Shown here in pieces: positions 34,356 through 44,101 of a DNA stretch of 64,000 nucleotides (its first letter is position 1; the number at the start of each line of letters is the position of its first letter). A program made the position numbers and the translations under genes. Under the pieces are notes generated by a model. The model ran no database searches and was not told where the DNA came from. It saw only the letters and a list, made by a program, of their open reading frames with translations. Source of the stretch: Streptomyces sp. NBC_01353 (lineage in GTDB: Bacteria > Actinomycetota > Actinomycetes > Streptomycetales > Streptomycetaceae); contig NZ_CP108352.1 of NCBI RefSeq assembly GCF_036237275.1, positions 992,001-1,056,000 on the forward strand, written 5' to 3'.

Positions 34356-35537
34356 TCACACCTTCCGGCGCGCCAGATGGACGCCGATCGTCGCGGCGAG
34401 CACCGTGACGCAGGCGGTGAAGATCAGCCCGGCGGCGTCCAGACCCACCCACATCGTCAACGCGCCCACACCCACCACCGGCAGGGAGATGCCCGTGTAG
34501 GCGACGACGAAGAACGAGGAGATCGTCGCCGCCCGGTGCGCGGGCGGGGCCGCGTCACCGACGGCGGTGAGGGCGGCTCGGAAGGAGAGGCCCTGGCCGA
34601 GCCCGCCGCAGGCCGCGCCGGCCACCAGAAGCGGCAGCGCCTCCGCCCAGAGCGAGGCGCCGACGAGCAGAAGACCGACCACCAGGACGAGACAGCCCAG
34701 CGGCAGCGCGGCACTCACCGGCAGCTTCCCCGTCAACGACTGCCCCACTGTCGAGGCGAGGAACACCGAGAAGACCACGACGCCCGAAACGGCCAGGTTG
34801 GTGATGTCGAGGGTCTGGGAGACGAAGCTCGGCGCCACCGCGGTGAACAGGCCGAGGAGCGCGAACCCGGCGAAGGCCGCGAGCGCCGAGGGGGTGAAGA
34901 CACCGCGCACCTGGGGCGGTACGTACAGACCCGGCGGCCGGGGCCGGGTCCGCAGGCGGGCGTGGGCGACCGTCTCCGGCAGCAGCAGGACGATGACGCA
35001 GGCCACGCACACCAGCCCGAGGTGGGTCAGGAACGGCAGGATCAGCGGCATCGGCGCGTACTCGGCCAGCAGTCCGGACAGCAGAGGGCCACAGCCGAGG
35101 CCGCCCATGTTCGCGGCGGTCGCGGCGAAGCCCGCGCGTGACTTCCGCTCCGGTCTCGCCAGCTCCAGCACGGTGACCGTGCCCGCCCCGCTCAGCAGCC
35201 CGGCGGAGAATCCCGACAGCAGCCGGCCGGCGAAGAGGAACGGCAGACCACCCTCGAGGAGGAAGCACCCCGCACTCGCCGCGGCCAGGCCGAGCGCGCA
35301 GAACAGGACAGGGCGGCGCCCCGCCTCGTCCGAGTAGTTGCCGACCAGCAGCAAGGTGGCGATCACGCCCACGGCGTAACTGGCGAAGATCACCGTCACC
35401 ATCAGCTCGGAGAAGCCGATCTCCTCGCGGTACAACCCGTACAGCGGTGTGGGCAGCGTCGTGCCGGCCATGCCGATGGCGAAGACCGCTGCCGCCGACT
35501 TGTAGCCCGGGCGGCTCCCGCGATGCGAGGTCGTCAC
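34356..35537 (-). CDS. MFS transporter
   Basis: A 393-residue major facilitator with about 12 transmembrane helices. The loop-2/3 signature is GNYSDEAGRRPVLFCAL, and helix 4 is LFAGRLLSGFSAGLLSGAG. The start is GTG 35535-35537, overlapping the TGA of the upstream DMT transporter gene (GTGA), so the two are coupled. The substrate is not determinable; the family has drug- and sugar-efflux members. It is convergent with the HTH-TOBE gene. Confidence 0.85.
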   Translation of the reverse strand: MTTSHRGSRPGYKSAAAVFAIGMAGTTLPTPLYGLYREEIGFSELMVTVIFASYAVGVIATLLLVGNYSDEAGRRPVLFCALGLAAASAGCFLLEGGLPFLFAGRLLSGFSAGLLSGAGTVTVLELARPERKSRAGFAATAANMGGLGCGPLLSGLLAEYAPMPLILPFLTHLGLVCVACVIVLLLPETVAHARLRTRPRPPGLYVPPQVRGVFTPSALAAFAGFALLGLFTAVAPSFVSQTLDITNLAVSGVVVFSVFLASTVGQSLTGKLPVSAALPLGCLVLVVGLLLVGASLWAEALPLLVAGAACGGLGQGLSFRAALTAVGDAAPPAHRAATISSFFVVAYTGISLPVVGVGALTMWVGLDAAGLIFTACVTVLAATIGVHLARRKV

Positions 35538-36388
35538 GACGTGCTCACCCCGCCCTGTGCCAGCGCGAACACCCCGAAGACGATCAGGCCGATGCCGAGC
35601 ATCTCCGGCAGGAGCCACCACCCGCCCCGTACATGCTCCTCGTACAGCAGCACTCCCAGCATGAGACTCACCGTGGCGTCCCCCAGGGTCAGCGCCGGTT
35701 GCGAGGCGACGAGCGGCCCGCCCTGCATGGCGTGTTCGAGCAGCAGAAGGGCGGCGATCCCGGTCACGCAGAAGGCGTACGTCTGCCAGGTCGTCAGGAA
35801 CGCGCCCAGGCCACCGTCGTCGAGGATGTGCATGGCCGCCTTCATCAGGGCCGCGGTGAGCGCGTAACAGATCGCTGTGGCGGCGCCCAGGCATCCGGCG
35901 CGGGCGCGGCCCGGTGGCTTGCGCAGACCGGCCGCCGCGAGCACCACCACCGCGACGCAGCTCACCGCGAGCGCCGGAATCCAGCGCTCCAGCTCCACAT
36001 GCGTACGGTTCCCGCTGGGCGAGGCCGCCACGAGCGCGATCCCGAGCCCCACCACCACCCCTGCCACGGCCGGCCAGAGTGCCTTGGGCAGCCGCTCCCG
36101 TGTCATCAGCGTGGCGATCAGCAGCGCGAGCGGCAGTTCGAGCACGAACAGCGGCTGCACGAGCGACAGCGGACCGGTCGCCAGCGCCGCCGCCTGCCCG
36201 ACCCCGGCCGCGATCACTGCGAGGATGCCGGCCAGCCACAGCGGCCGCCGCAGCAGATCGATGATCAGTCCGGGGCGGAAGGAGTCGGACTGGGGGACGG
36301 TGAGCGCGGCACGGCGTTGAAGCACCGTGGCGAGCGCATTGCTGAACGCGGCGAGCGTCGCGAACAGGACCGGCAGGACGATGCCCAT
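35534..36388 (-). CDS. DMT/EamA-type transporter
   Basis: A 284-residue polytopic protein with about ten short helices, the drug/metabolite-transporter fold. It starts MGIVLPVLFATLAAFSNALA, and the second half repeats the topology. LSLVQPLFVLELPLALLIAT is typical of the EamA half. The ATG at 36386-36388 is used; the frame is open upstream, but that region is polar. Its stop overlaps the start of the MFS gene. The cargo is unknown. Confidence 0.8.
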   Translation of the reverse strand: MGIVLPVLFATLAAFSNALATVLQRRAALTVPQSDSFRPGLIIDLLRRPLWLAGILAVIAAGVGQAAALATGPLSLVQPLFVLELPLALLIATLMTRERLPKALWPAVAGVVVGLGIALVAASPSGNRTHVELERWIPALAVSCVAVVVLAAAGLRKPPGRARAGCLGAATAICYALTAALMKAAMHILDDGGLGAFLTTWQTYAFCVTGIAALLLLEHAMQGGPLVASQPALTLGDATVSLMLGVLLYEEHVRGGWWLLPEMLGIGLIVFGVFALAQGGVSTS

Positions 36389-36551
36389 CCCCCGATACTC
36401 ACCGCACGGGCCGACGGCCGCCGTGACGACACCGGCCGGGGCCGGGGGGTTCTCCGCGTATTCGCCCGTCCGGACCTCCCGGGCCCCGAACTCGGGCGAA
36501 TGTCGGGGCTCGGGCGTGGTCCGCCGCGTGCCTGGTGGTACGTCGTTGGCC

Positions 36552-37616
36552 ATGCAGCAAGGCACACCACCGTCGGTGATCCCGTTCCTCCGCACCGCCG
36601 CCGCCTACGCATGGCGGCTGCTCGTCGTCGGAGCGGCGGTGTACAGCCTGTTCGCGCTGCTCGGGCGCTTCCACGAGATCGGGGTGGCGGTCTTCCTCGG
36701 TCTGGTGATCACCGCTCTGCTGCGCCCGGTCGCCGATCTGGTCGCCCGGGGGCTGCCCCGCCCGCTGGCGGTCGCCCTCACGCTCCTCGGCAGCATCGCG
36801 CTCGTCCTCGGAGTGCTCGCGCTGGTCGGCGAGGCGGTGGAGGGCGAGCGGACGACGCTGGTACGCGAGTTCCGGGACGGCGTCGAACGGATCGAGTCCT
36901 GGCTGGAGCGGCCGCCGTTCCGGCTGAACCCGGACGCCCTCTCGAACGTGCAGGCCAAGCTCGAGCAGTATCTGTCGAGCCACCGCTCGACCCTGATCAG
37001 CAGGGCGCTGAGCGGAGCGCATCACCTGGTGGCCGTGCTCACCACACTGGCCCTGGCGCTGTTCTGCTCGGTGTTCTTCATCCACTCGGGGGACCGTCAG
37101 TGGACCTGGCTCCAGACGCAGTTGCCGCGGTCGGTACAGGGTCGCGTCACGATCGGCGGCCGCGCGGCCTGGCGCACCTTCACCGGCTACACCCACGGAA
37201 TCGTGCTGGTGGCGGCGGTGAACGCGACCCTCGTCGGTCTCGCGCTCTGGCTCCTCGGGGTCCCTCTGGCGGTCCCGCTCGCCCTGCTGGAGTTCATGGC
37301 CGCCTTCGTCCCGCTGATCGGTTCGCCGGTCGCGCTCGCGGTCGCCGCAGTCGTCGCGCTCGCCTCGCAGGGCCCGGTGGTGGCGGCGATCGTGGTCGGC
37401 CTGATCGTGGTCATCGGCCAGATCGAGGGACATCTGCTGCACCCGCTCGTCATGAGCTGGGCGGTACGGCTGCACCCCCTCGTCGTCGCGATCTCGGTGA
37501 TCGCGGGGACGATCGCGGCGGGCATCGTGGGTGCGGTGGTTGCCGTGCCGCTGGTGTCGGTGATCTGGTCGGTGCGCACGGCCCTCCGCGAGGCGCACGA
37601 ACCGGAGAACGACTGA
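36552..37616 (+). CDS. AI-2E/PerM-family transporter
   Basis: A 354-residue membrane protein of the AI-2 exporter (PerM/TqsA) family. Eight helices are expected, with the long amphipathic middle region (residues about 85-150; EFRDGVERIESWL). The family's C-terminal core is present: LLEFMAAFVPLIGSPVALA, then GQIEGHLLHPLVMSWAVRLH. The start is ATG 36552. Members export quorum signals or antiport sodium; the function here is not known. It is divergent from the DMT gene across 163 bp. Confidence 0.88.
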   Translation: MQQGTPPSVIPFLRTAAAYAWRLLVVGAAVYSLFALLGRFHEIGVAVFLGLVITALLRPVADLVARGLPRPLAVALTLLGSIALVLGVLALVGEAVEGERTTLVREFRDGVERIESWLERPPFRLNPDALSNVQAKLEQYLSSHRSTLISRALSGAHHLVAVLTTLALALFCSVFFIHSGDRQWTWLQTQLPRSVQGRVTIGGRAAWRTFTGYTHGIVLVAAVNATLVGLALWLLGVPLAVPLALLEFMAAFVPLIGSPVALAVAAVVALASQGPVVAAIVVGLIVVIGQIEGHLLHPLVMSWAVRLHPLVVAISVIAGTIAAGIVGAVVAVPLVSVIWSVRTALREAHEPEND

Positions 37617-37741
37617 GCCGGTCGGAACCAGGGGCGGGGCTGCCGGGCGCCCACGGTTCATGCGGTCCGGGGGGCATGGACGGCACCGGTTTGGATAGGG
37701 TGCCGGACGACAACGGGGTTCTGTGTGGGAGACATGAGTTG

Positions 37742-39622
37742 ATGAGTGGTCAGCAGCCCGGCCATGGGGACGCGTCGAAGATTTTCCAGCCGCTGGCCGG
37801 GGACGACCCGACCACCGTCGCGGGCTACCGCCTGGCCGCGAGGCTCGGCGCCGGCGGCATGGGCAAGGTGTACCTGTCGTACACGCCCGGCGGGCGGCCG
37901 GTCGCCATCAAGGTGATCCGGTCCGAGTTCGGTGACGATCCCGAGTTCCGGCGCCGGTTCGCGCAGGAGGTGAAGTCGGCGCAGCGGGTGCAGGGGCTGT
38001 TCACCGCGCCCGTCATCGATGCGGACACCGACGGCGAGCGGCCTTGGCTCGCCACCGCGTACGTGCCCGGGCCCTCGCTCGCCGACGCCGTCGTCGCCCA
38101 CGGGGCGCTGCCCGTGGAGACGGTCCTGCTGCTCGTCGCCGGTATGGCCGAGGCGCTGCACGTCATCCATGGCGCGGGCATCGTGCACCGCGATCTCAAG
38201 CCGTCGAACGTCCTGCTCGCCGCCGACGGTCCCCGTGTCATCGACTTCGGCATCGCCTACGCCGCCGACGCGACCTCGCTCACGGGCAGCGGCGTCACCA
38301 TCGGCACGCCGACGTTCATGGCTCCCGAGCAGGCGGAGGGCGGCCGGATCACCCCGGCCACCGACATCTTCGCGCTCGGCCAGGTCGCGGCGTACGCGGC
38401 GACGGGGGTGCCGGCGTTCGGCGAGGGGACCTCGCACGGCGTCCTGTACCGGATCGTCCACCAGGAGCCCGATCTCGGCGCGGTGCCCGAGCGGTTGAGG
38501 GAGCTGGTCGGCCGCGCGCTCGCCAAGGACCCCGCCGCGAGGCCGTCGATCGCCGAGATCATCAGCCTCTGCCAGGCCGCGAACGCCGAGACGGTGCTGC
38601 GACGCCCGGAGGACTGGCTGCCGGGCACGGTGGCCGCCGACATCACCGTACGTACGGCTGCTCCCGCCCCGGCCGCCGACCGGACTCCGCCGCCTCCGGG
38701 CTACACCCCCACGGCACCGGCCACCCCTCCGCCCACGGGCTACGCCCCCACCGCGCCCGCTGCTCCGGCCCCCGCCTACAACCCCACGGGGCCCGCCACC
38801 CCTCCGCCCACCGGCTACGCCCCCACCGCACACGCCACCCCGCCGCCCACGAGCTATGCCCCCACGGCTCACGCCACCCCGGCTCCTGGCGCCACCGGAC
38901 CGGTCCCGGCACCGACCCCGGCTCCCGGGTACGCCTACGCGCCGACGCACACCGGCCCGCAGGCTCCCGGGTTCCCCGGCGCACCCGTGCCGCCCGGGTC
39001 GCGTCCGCCCGCGGCCCCGCGCAAGCGGGGTCCGATCGTCGCCCTCGCCGCCGCGCTGGTCTTCGGCATCGCCGCGGGTGGCACGGCGTACATGCTGCTC
39101 AAGGACAAGGATCAGGCGACGAAGAGCAGCGGTTCGACGCAGGGCGGCAGCTCCTCGCAGGGCGGGCAGGGCGGCGCGACCACGGACGCCGGCGCGAAGC
39201 CGAGCTCCAAGCCCAGCACCAAGCCGGAGCCGAAACCCTCCGACTTCAAGGGCATCAACCTCACCGCCGGGTACCACCTGACCCTCGGGGACGAGACCGT
39301 CCGGCCGCAGGACGGCGAGGACGGCGGGTACGAACTCTCCTACGACACCGGTGGCTACCTGGACGCCGAGAGCTCGGGCGGAAGCCTCGTCCTGCTCGAC
39401 CCCGGCCAGGAGGGGTCGCTCGCCGTCTGCCGCGCGGACACCCGCTTCACCGAGAACGTCGACGTGCAGATGCTGTCGCCCGGGCGTCAGGTCTGCGTCA
39501 CGACCGGCACGGGGCACATGGGCCTCGTCACGGTCCGGGGCTTCTCGGCCGAGGAGTCCCCCAGCAAGTACATGACCCTGGACCTGACGGTGTGGCGCAA
39601 CGCCGTGGCGTCCTCGGGCTGA
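37742..39622 (+). CDS. Ser/Thr protein kinase, PknB-like, with TM and extracellular tail
   Basis: A 626-residue bacterial eukaryotic-type kinase. The kinase domain covers about residues 28-290: glycine loop RLGAGGMGKVYL, lysine in VAIKVIRSE, catalytic loop IVHRDLKPSN, VIDFGIAYA, GTPTFMAPEQ. A Pro/Ala/Thr repeat linker follows (about 305-425), then one membrane span (GPIVALAAALVFGIAAGG). The extracellular part starts with a Ser/Gln/Gly-rich stretch and ends in a 130-residue domain with two cysteines. No PASTA repeats are seen, so the sensed signal differs from PknB. The ATG at 37742 begins the accepted frame. Confidence 0.92.
   Translation: MSGQQPGHGDASKIFQPLAGDDPTTVAGYRLAARLGAGGMGKVYLSYTPGGRPVAIKVIRSEFGDDPEFRRRFAQEVKSAQRVQGLFTAPVIDADTDGERPWLATAYVPGPSLADAVVAHGALPVETVLLLVAGMAEALHVIHGAGIVHRDLKPSNVLLAADGPRVIDFGIAYAADATSLTGSGVTIGTPTFMAPEQAEGGRITPATDIFALGQVAAYAATGVPAFGEGTSHGVLYRIVHQEPDLGAVPERLRELVGRALAKDPAARPSIAEIISLCQAANAETVLRRPEDWLPGTVAADITVRTAAPAPAADRTPPPPGYTPTAPATPPPTGYAPTAPAAPAPAYNPTGPATPPPTGYAPTAHATPPPTSYAPTAHATPAPGATGPVPAPTPAPGYAYAPTHTGPQAPGFPGAPVPPGSRPPAAPRKRGPIVALAAALVFGIAAGGTAYMLLKDKDQATKSSGSTQGGSSSQGGQGGATTDAGAKPSSKPSTKPEPKPSDFKGINLTAGYHLTLGDETVRPQDGEDGGYELSYDTGGYLDAESSGGSLVLLDPGQEGSLAVCRADTRFTENVDVQMLSPGRQVCVTTGTGHMGLVTVRGFSAEESPSKYMTLDLTVWRNAVASSG
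38694..38890 (+). repeat. tandem Pro/Thr/Ala repeat coding region in kinase linker
   Basis: About five imperfect copies of a 12-13-codon unit of the form ATPPPTGYAPT lie in the kinase linker. They are near-identical at DNA level, so copy number may vary between strains. Confidence 0.8.
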
Positions 39623-39626
39623 GGTC

Positions 39627-40430
39627 TCAGTCGGTGTTCCCCGCCGCGTCGACCAGCTGCGCCAGGGCCGTGGCGAGTGCGTCGAGGCCCGGCCCGGCGG
39701 GGCCGCCCGGCTCCTTCATGTAGACGTCGCGACGGATCTCGACCATGAGGGCACTGACGCGCGTGTCCCGGCCGTAGTGGTCCAGCGGCACGTACGTACC
39801 CGCGAAGGGGCTGTCCGTGCCGACCCCGCCGAAGCCTTCGAACGCCGCCCGCGCCGCCGCGAGGAGCGCGGGCGGTGTGTGGTGCCGGTCCGTACCCAGG
39901 CAGATGGGCGGGCGCGGACCGTCGCCGTGCAGCTCGTACGGCAGAGGCTCGGTCGGGTACGAGTGGACGTCGATGATCACGGCGCGGCCCACGGTGGCCA
40001 GCCGGTCGGCGACGGCGGCGGTCATGGCCCGCGCGTAGGGCTCGAAGTACCGGCCCAGGAGGGGCCGCGCGTCGAAGCCGGCCGGCCGCAGCTCGGCGCG
40101 GTGCGTGGTCCGTGTGTACACCGCGCCCATCCCGACGGCGATCATCTCCTCACGCTCGTCGGGGAAGCGCTCGGGGTCGACGACCAGCCGCGAGAGCCGG
40201 TTCACGAACCGCCACGGGGTCGTGCCGGCGGCTCCGGCGGCCAGGTCGGCGATCCGCTCGGTGTGGGAGTCGGTGATGTGGTCGAGCTCGCGTGCGAGGT
40301 CCTCGTCGCCGAGCACGATGCCGTCGCGCACGTCCGGGGGCAGCTCGCGCGAGGAGTGCGGCACATGGAGGAGCACCGGGGAGTCCGGCGCCCCGGGGAG
40401 GAGCTGGAAGGAGTGCGGTGCGTCGGTCAT
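39627..40430 (-). CDS. N-formylglutamate amidohydrolase-family protein
   Basis: A 267-residue member of the N-formylglutamate amidohydrolase (HutG) family, zinc enzymes that release formate from N-formyl amino acids. Family blocks are SPVLLHVPHSSRELP near the start, LVVDPERFPDE, AVIIDVHSYP (probable zinc site) and AGTYVPLDHYGRDTRVSALM. No hut genes are adjacent, so the true substrate is uncertain. The ATG at 40428-40430 is used; the frame is open upstream without family features. It is convergent with the kinase, 4 bp from its stop. Confidence 0.88.
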   Translation of the reverse strand: MTDAPHSFQLLPGAPDSPVLLHVPHSSRELPPDVRDGIVLGDEDLARELDHITDSHTERIADLAAGAAGTTPWRFVNRLSRLVVDPERFPDEREEMIAVGMGAVYTRTTHRAELRPAGFDARPLLGRYFEPYARAMTAAVADRLATVGRAVIIDVHSYPTEPLPYELHGDGPRPPICLGTDRHHTPPALLAAARAAFEGFGGVGTDSPFAGTYVPLDHYGRDTRVSALMVEIRRDVYMKEPGGPAGPGLDALATALAQLVDAAGNTD

Positions 40431-40553
40431 GGGCGGTCCTCGCTGTACGGCGTCGATGGCTGGTGACTTGTGGCTCGTGGGCTTGCGACTTCCGGCACCA
40501 GCATGATCAACGGAGCGCGGGTAGGGGCGCCCTGGCTGGAATAGAATGGCCGT

Positions 40554-40910
40554 GTGACCGAGAATCTTCCGCCGTGCCCCCAATGTTCCAGTGCGTACAC
40601 CTATGAGATGGGCGCGCTTCTGGTCTGCCCCGAGTGCGGCCACGAGTGGTCCGCCTCCGCCGACTCCGCCTCGGGCGGCGCCGGCGGGGAGAAGGTGATC
40701 AAGGACGCGGTCGGCAATGTGCTCGCCGACGGCGACACCGTCACCGTGGTCAAGACGCTGAAGGTCAAGGGCAGCCCGAGCGGCATCAAGGCGGGCACCA
40801 AGGTGCGCAACATCCGTCTGGTGGACGGCGTGGACGGGCATGACATCGACTGCAAGGTCGACGGGTTCGGCCCGATGCAGCTCAAGTCGAGCGTGGTCAA
40901 GAAGGCCTGA
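40554..40910 (+). CDS. PhnA/YjdM-type zinc-ribbon protein
   Basis: A 118-residue PhnA-like protein. The zinc ribbon [25 protein letters not shown] has two CxxC pairs. A beta-barrel domain follows with the family block [20 protein letters not shown], then [20 protein letters not shown]. The start is GTG 40554. Despite its name the family is not a phosphonate hydrolase in most bacteria, and its role is unclear. No phn genes are near. Confidence 0.88.
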   Translation: MTENLPPCPQCSSAYTYEMGALLVCPECGHEWSASADSASGGAGGEKVIKDAVGNVLADGDTVTVVKTLKVKGSPSGIKAGTKVRNIRLVDGVDGHDIDCKVDGFGPMQLKSSVVKKA

Positions 40911-40993
40911 CGCCTCATCGCCCTCAGGACCGGACGGCGGCCGCAGCCACGGAGCCGCAGGGGCGCCGACCGGTCCGTCCGGTCAGGTCCGTT

Positions 40994-43795
40994 CTACGGG
41001 ACGTCCCGTACCGAGCCCGTGAACTCCGGACCCTCGTGCGGTTCCCAGTCCGCGTCGTACGTGGTCAGCCGGGCCCGCAGCGACTCGGTCGGCTCGCTCA
41101 GCGCGTCCCTGACCGTCGGTACGTTCACCTCGGCGCTCGTCTGCCCGGCGGGCACGTTCACCGAGACGAACGGGTCCTCCCAGATCCCCGAGAGCGGCAG
41201 AGGCTGTTCCGGGAGCTCGCCGAAGTTCTCCTCCAGCCAGCTCCGTTCGACATCCGCGGTGGACAGCTCGGCGCCGCCGACGACCGGCAGGAGGGCGAGC
41301 GAGCCGCCCATCTCCACGTCGGCGGCCTCGGACAGCGTGAGCCGCCAGGTCAGCGACGCGCCCTCGGTGACGTCGTCCGCGACCGGGGTCAGCGTCAGCG
41401 TGGGCATCGCGTCGTCGTTCCGCGCGGTCACCCCGCCGCGATGGGAGCCGACGGCCACGCCGCGTACCGCCTTCACGAACACGTCCCGCGAGAGGTCGTA
41501 GCCGTAGCGGGTGTTGCCCCGTACCTCGACCGGCACGTCGATGGCCTGGCTGCCGGGGCGTACCGTCACGATCCGGGACGTGATCTCGTCCGTGCCCGGC
41601 TTGGGGACGAACACGCGGACCTGGCCGCTGCCCGGGCCCGAGACGCGGACCGGGACGCGGTAGGTACGGACCCCGGAGTCGCCTTCGTCGACGGTCAGCC
41701 GGCCGATGTCGACGCGGGGCATGGTGGCCGGGCGGGCCGCCGGAGTGCCGGGGCGCCAGCCCCAGGCGTCCATCAGCCACGCGCTTCCGGAGCCGCCCCG
41801 CGGGGTCAGTTCGAGGGTCGTGACCCGCTTGATGTCCAGGCCGGCCCGTACGGCGGCCGCCAGCGGGACGCGGACCTCGCGGGCCCAGTGGGATGTGGTC
41901 CTGTCACTGCCGGGGAGTCCGTCGATCTGTGTCCGGCCGAGGTGCGCCCGGCGGCCGGAGGCGTCGACGACCGCGACGTCCAGCCGCGTTCCGCCGGTGT
42001 TGGGCGGCACGATGACGCGCAGCGCCAGCGCCTCGGAACCCTTCAGGGACACGGGCCGCGCCGAACGGACCGACACCGCGGAACCCGTACCGGCTGCCGG
42101 CCACCGGAACGCGACGGCGTCGCGTCCCGGCTCGGGCGTCGCCTCCCAGAACGCGAAGTGCGGCGATCGGCCGCCCGCGTCGGGCGACAGGCAGGCGCGG
42201 TTCGGGTCGGGATCGATCTGCGCGCACACCCGGCCGCCGGTCACGGCGGTCGAGGGGCCGGGCAGGAATCCGGGAGTACGGTGCGCGCCGACTGCGTGGC
42301 TGAGGACGCGCGCGGGGCCGGCCGAGGGCGCGCGCCGGCCGGAGCCGTCGAGCAGCGGGCGCACGCGGTCGTCGCCGGCGACGAACAGGCGGGCCGCCGC
42401 GGCGATGTAGGTGGCGCCCGCGGTCTGCTGCTGCGGGGCGGTCAGCCGGGTGCTCGTGCCCGGTGAGCACACCGGGTCCGGGGTGTCGTCGGTGGAGAAG
42501 TCGTCGTCGGCCGGCGCTTCCGCCTGGCCGGGGGTCCACTCGCTGTTGAAGAAGTTGTGGTTGGCCCCGACCATGTACACCGCGCTCTGCAGCGCGGAAC
42601 CGCGGCTCACGCCGCGCGTGCCGTCGACGTACATCTGACCCTGGAGGTCGGACACATCGCCGTCGCAGCCGGGCAGGATCGTCATCGAGGGCACGTCGGG
42701 GGCCGGGTTCTGCCCGAAGAGGGTGGGGCCGATCAGGACGTTGCCGCGGATGGTCCAGCGCACCGGGCCCTGGTGGCCGTCCTGGTCGGCGGGGGGCCGG
42801 TGGAGGCTGTCGAGCGCGGCTCGGTTGACGCCCTCGCCGCCTCGGGAGTGGCCGACGAGCAGGACGCGGGAGAGGTCGGCGGGCGACGATGCGCGTACGG
42901 CGGCCGGCGCGCCGGACCGGTTCGCCGCCCAGTCCGCCCAGCGGGCCAGGTGTTGCCGCACCAGGGACGAGCGGGCCTGTGCGCCGGCGTCGTCCACGCC
43001 GTGGTCCTGCGCGTTGATGCCGTTGGCGGAGATGGAGACCGTCACATAGCCCTGGGAGGCGAGCAGCTGCTGGGCACGCAGATACCCCCGGTGACTGGGG
43101 ACCGGCCGTGTGCCGGGCGGGCAGGGCCAGGAGCCGTTCAGTTCGCCGCCGGGGCTGTAGCAGGTGGAGTGCCGGCCGTGCAGGAACAGCGCGAGCGGCC
43201 GCTTCCCCGGGGCGTCGGCAGGCCCCACGACCGCGGCCTGCATCTCGATCGGCTCTGCGAATCCGGGCAACCGGACCGACTTCAGGGCGTATTCACCGCT
43301 GACGGTGCGGAAGCCGCCGGGTACTCCGGGGTCGACCCCGTTCGCGGGGAGCGGGGCTTCCGGGCTCGGCGCCGGGGAGCGCAGCCGGGCGCCCGGGGAG
43401 GCCGAGGACGGAGCGCCCGCGTCCAGACGGCGGCCGCCTGCCAGCACCCTCAGCTCGGCCGGCGAACCGATGCGTACGCCGTCGGCCTCGAGCCGGTGGC
43501 GACGCCCGTCCGGCGTCGTTGTCGGGCGGCCGAGCAGTCGGTCCCCGGCGTAGAACTCGACGCGGGCATCGCCCATCGGGATGGGGACGGGGGACGTCCA
43601 GACCAGTTCCCGGCCGGCACCGGTGCCGGTCAACCGCCAGCCTTCGGGGAGGTTTCCGTCCTCCCCTGGCTGCGCGGCCCGCGGCGTGGAGCCGGGCCCC
43701 GGTTGGGCGTACGCGGGCGCCGGCGTGGCCAGCGCGAGTAACGCGACGGCCGCGGTCACCGCGCGTGTGACACGTATCAAAGCGGACTTCCTCAC
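40994..43795 (-). CDS. large secreted alpha/beta hydrolase with C-terminal beta modules
   Basis: A 933-residue exported protein. GTG 43793-43795 begins a signal peptide (VTRAVTAAVALLALATPAPA, cleavage after AYA near residue 30). The middle is an alpha/beta hydrolase: RPLALFLHGRHS forms the oxyanion region and VGHSRGGEGVNRAAL the nucleophile elbow; a histidine near GANHNFFNSEW may complete the site. From about residue 700 there are Calx-beta-like segments (LTVDEGDSGVRTYRVPVRVS and DVTEGASLTWRLTLSEA). The hydrolase part resembles the cutinase/dienelactone group. The longer upstream frame lacks a signal and is rejected. The substrate is unknown. Confidence 0.78.
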   Translation of the reverse strand: MRKSALIRVTRAVTAAVALLALATPAPAYAQPGPGSTPRAAQPGEDGNLPEGWRLTGTGAGRELVWTSPVPIPMGDARVEFYAGDRLLGRPTTTPDGRRHRLEADGVRIGSPAELRVLAGGRRLDAGAPSSASPGARLRSPAPSPEAPLPANGVDPGVPGGFRTVSGEYALKSVRLPGFAEPIEMQAAVVGPADAPGKRPLALFLHGRHSTCYSPGGELNGSWPCPPGTRPVPSHRGYLRAQQLLASQGYVTVSISANGINAQDHGVDDAGAQARSSLVRQHLARWADWAANRSGAPAAVRASSPADLSRVLLVGHSRGGEGVNRAALDSLHRPPADQDGHQGPVRWTIRGNVLIGPTLFGQNPAPDVPSMTILPGCDGDVSDLQGQMYVDGTRGVSRGSALQSAVYMVGANHNFFNSEWTPGQAEAPADDDFSTDDTPDPVCSPGTSTRLTAPQQQTAGATYIAAAARLFVAGDDRVRPLLDGSGRRAPSAGPARVLSHAVGAHRTPGFLPGPSTAVTGGRVCAQIDPDPNRACLSPDAGGRSPHFAFWEATPEPGRDAVAFRWPAAGTGSAVSVRSARPVSLKGSEALALRVIVPPNTGGTRLDVAVVDASGRRAHLGRTQIDGLPGSDRTTSHWAREVRVPLAAAVRAGLDIKRVTTLELTPRGGSGSAWLMDAWGWRPGTPAARPATMPRVDIGRLTVDEGDSGVRTYRVPVRVSGPGSGQVRVFVPKPGTDEITSRIVTVRPGSQAIDVPVEVRGNTRYGYDLSRDVFVKAVRGVAVGSHRGGVTARNDDAMPTLTLTPVADDVTEGASLTWRLTLSEAADVEMGGSLALLPVVGGAELSTADVERSWLEENFGELPEQPLPLSGIWEDPFVSVNVPAGQTSAEVNVPTVRDALSEPTESLRARLTTYDADWEPHEGPEFTGSVRDVP

Positions 43796-43966
43796 CCTCG
43801 GTCTCGTCGGGGCACCTCGGGAGACCCGGGCGCCCCTCTCGTCACCGGAGGACGGCAACTCGCCGCCGTGGGTTGCCTCATGGGGCGGGTCGAGAGCGGG
43901 GCGTGGAGAGATCCGTGGAATGTGGCGCACGGGGGTAGGCCCGCACGGGACTCTTGTTATACGTTC

Positions 43967-43996
43967 CGTCTAACAGCTTGCTAGACGCCTCGTCTA
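43967..43996. promoter_or_regulatory. three-half-site operator upstream of the di-iron oxygenase
   Basis: CGTCTA (43967-43972), TAGACG (43982-43987) and CGTCTA (43991-43996) make two nested inverted pairs, with spacers of 9 and 3 bases. They lie 106-135 bp ahead of the oxygenase start. This pattern is typical of TetR-type operators controlling such two-gene systems. No TetR gene is in the window next to it. Confidence 0.55.
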
Positions 43997-44101
43997 ACAA
44001 GCGTGGTGGCGCTCGGTGGCCTTCGGTCTCGTCACACGGGAACGGAAGGGACGAAGCCGGCCGGCGTCGGGTCGAACTCTCTCGATTCAAGGAGCCGCAC
44101 C

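Noticed and set aside
35447-37741. Very long frame running ahead of the kinase start
   Set aside because: The part before 37742 overlaps three transporter genes and shows no protein features; the kinase starts at 37742.
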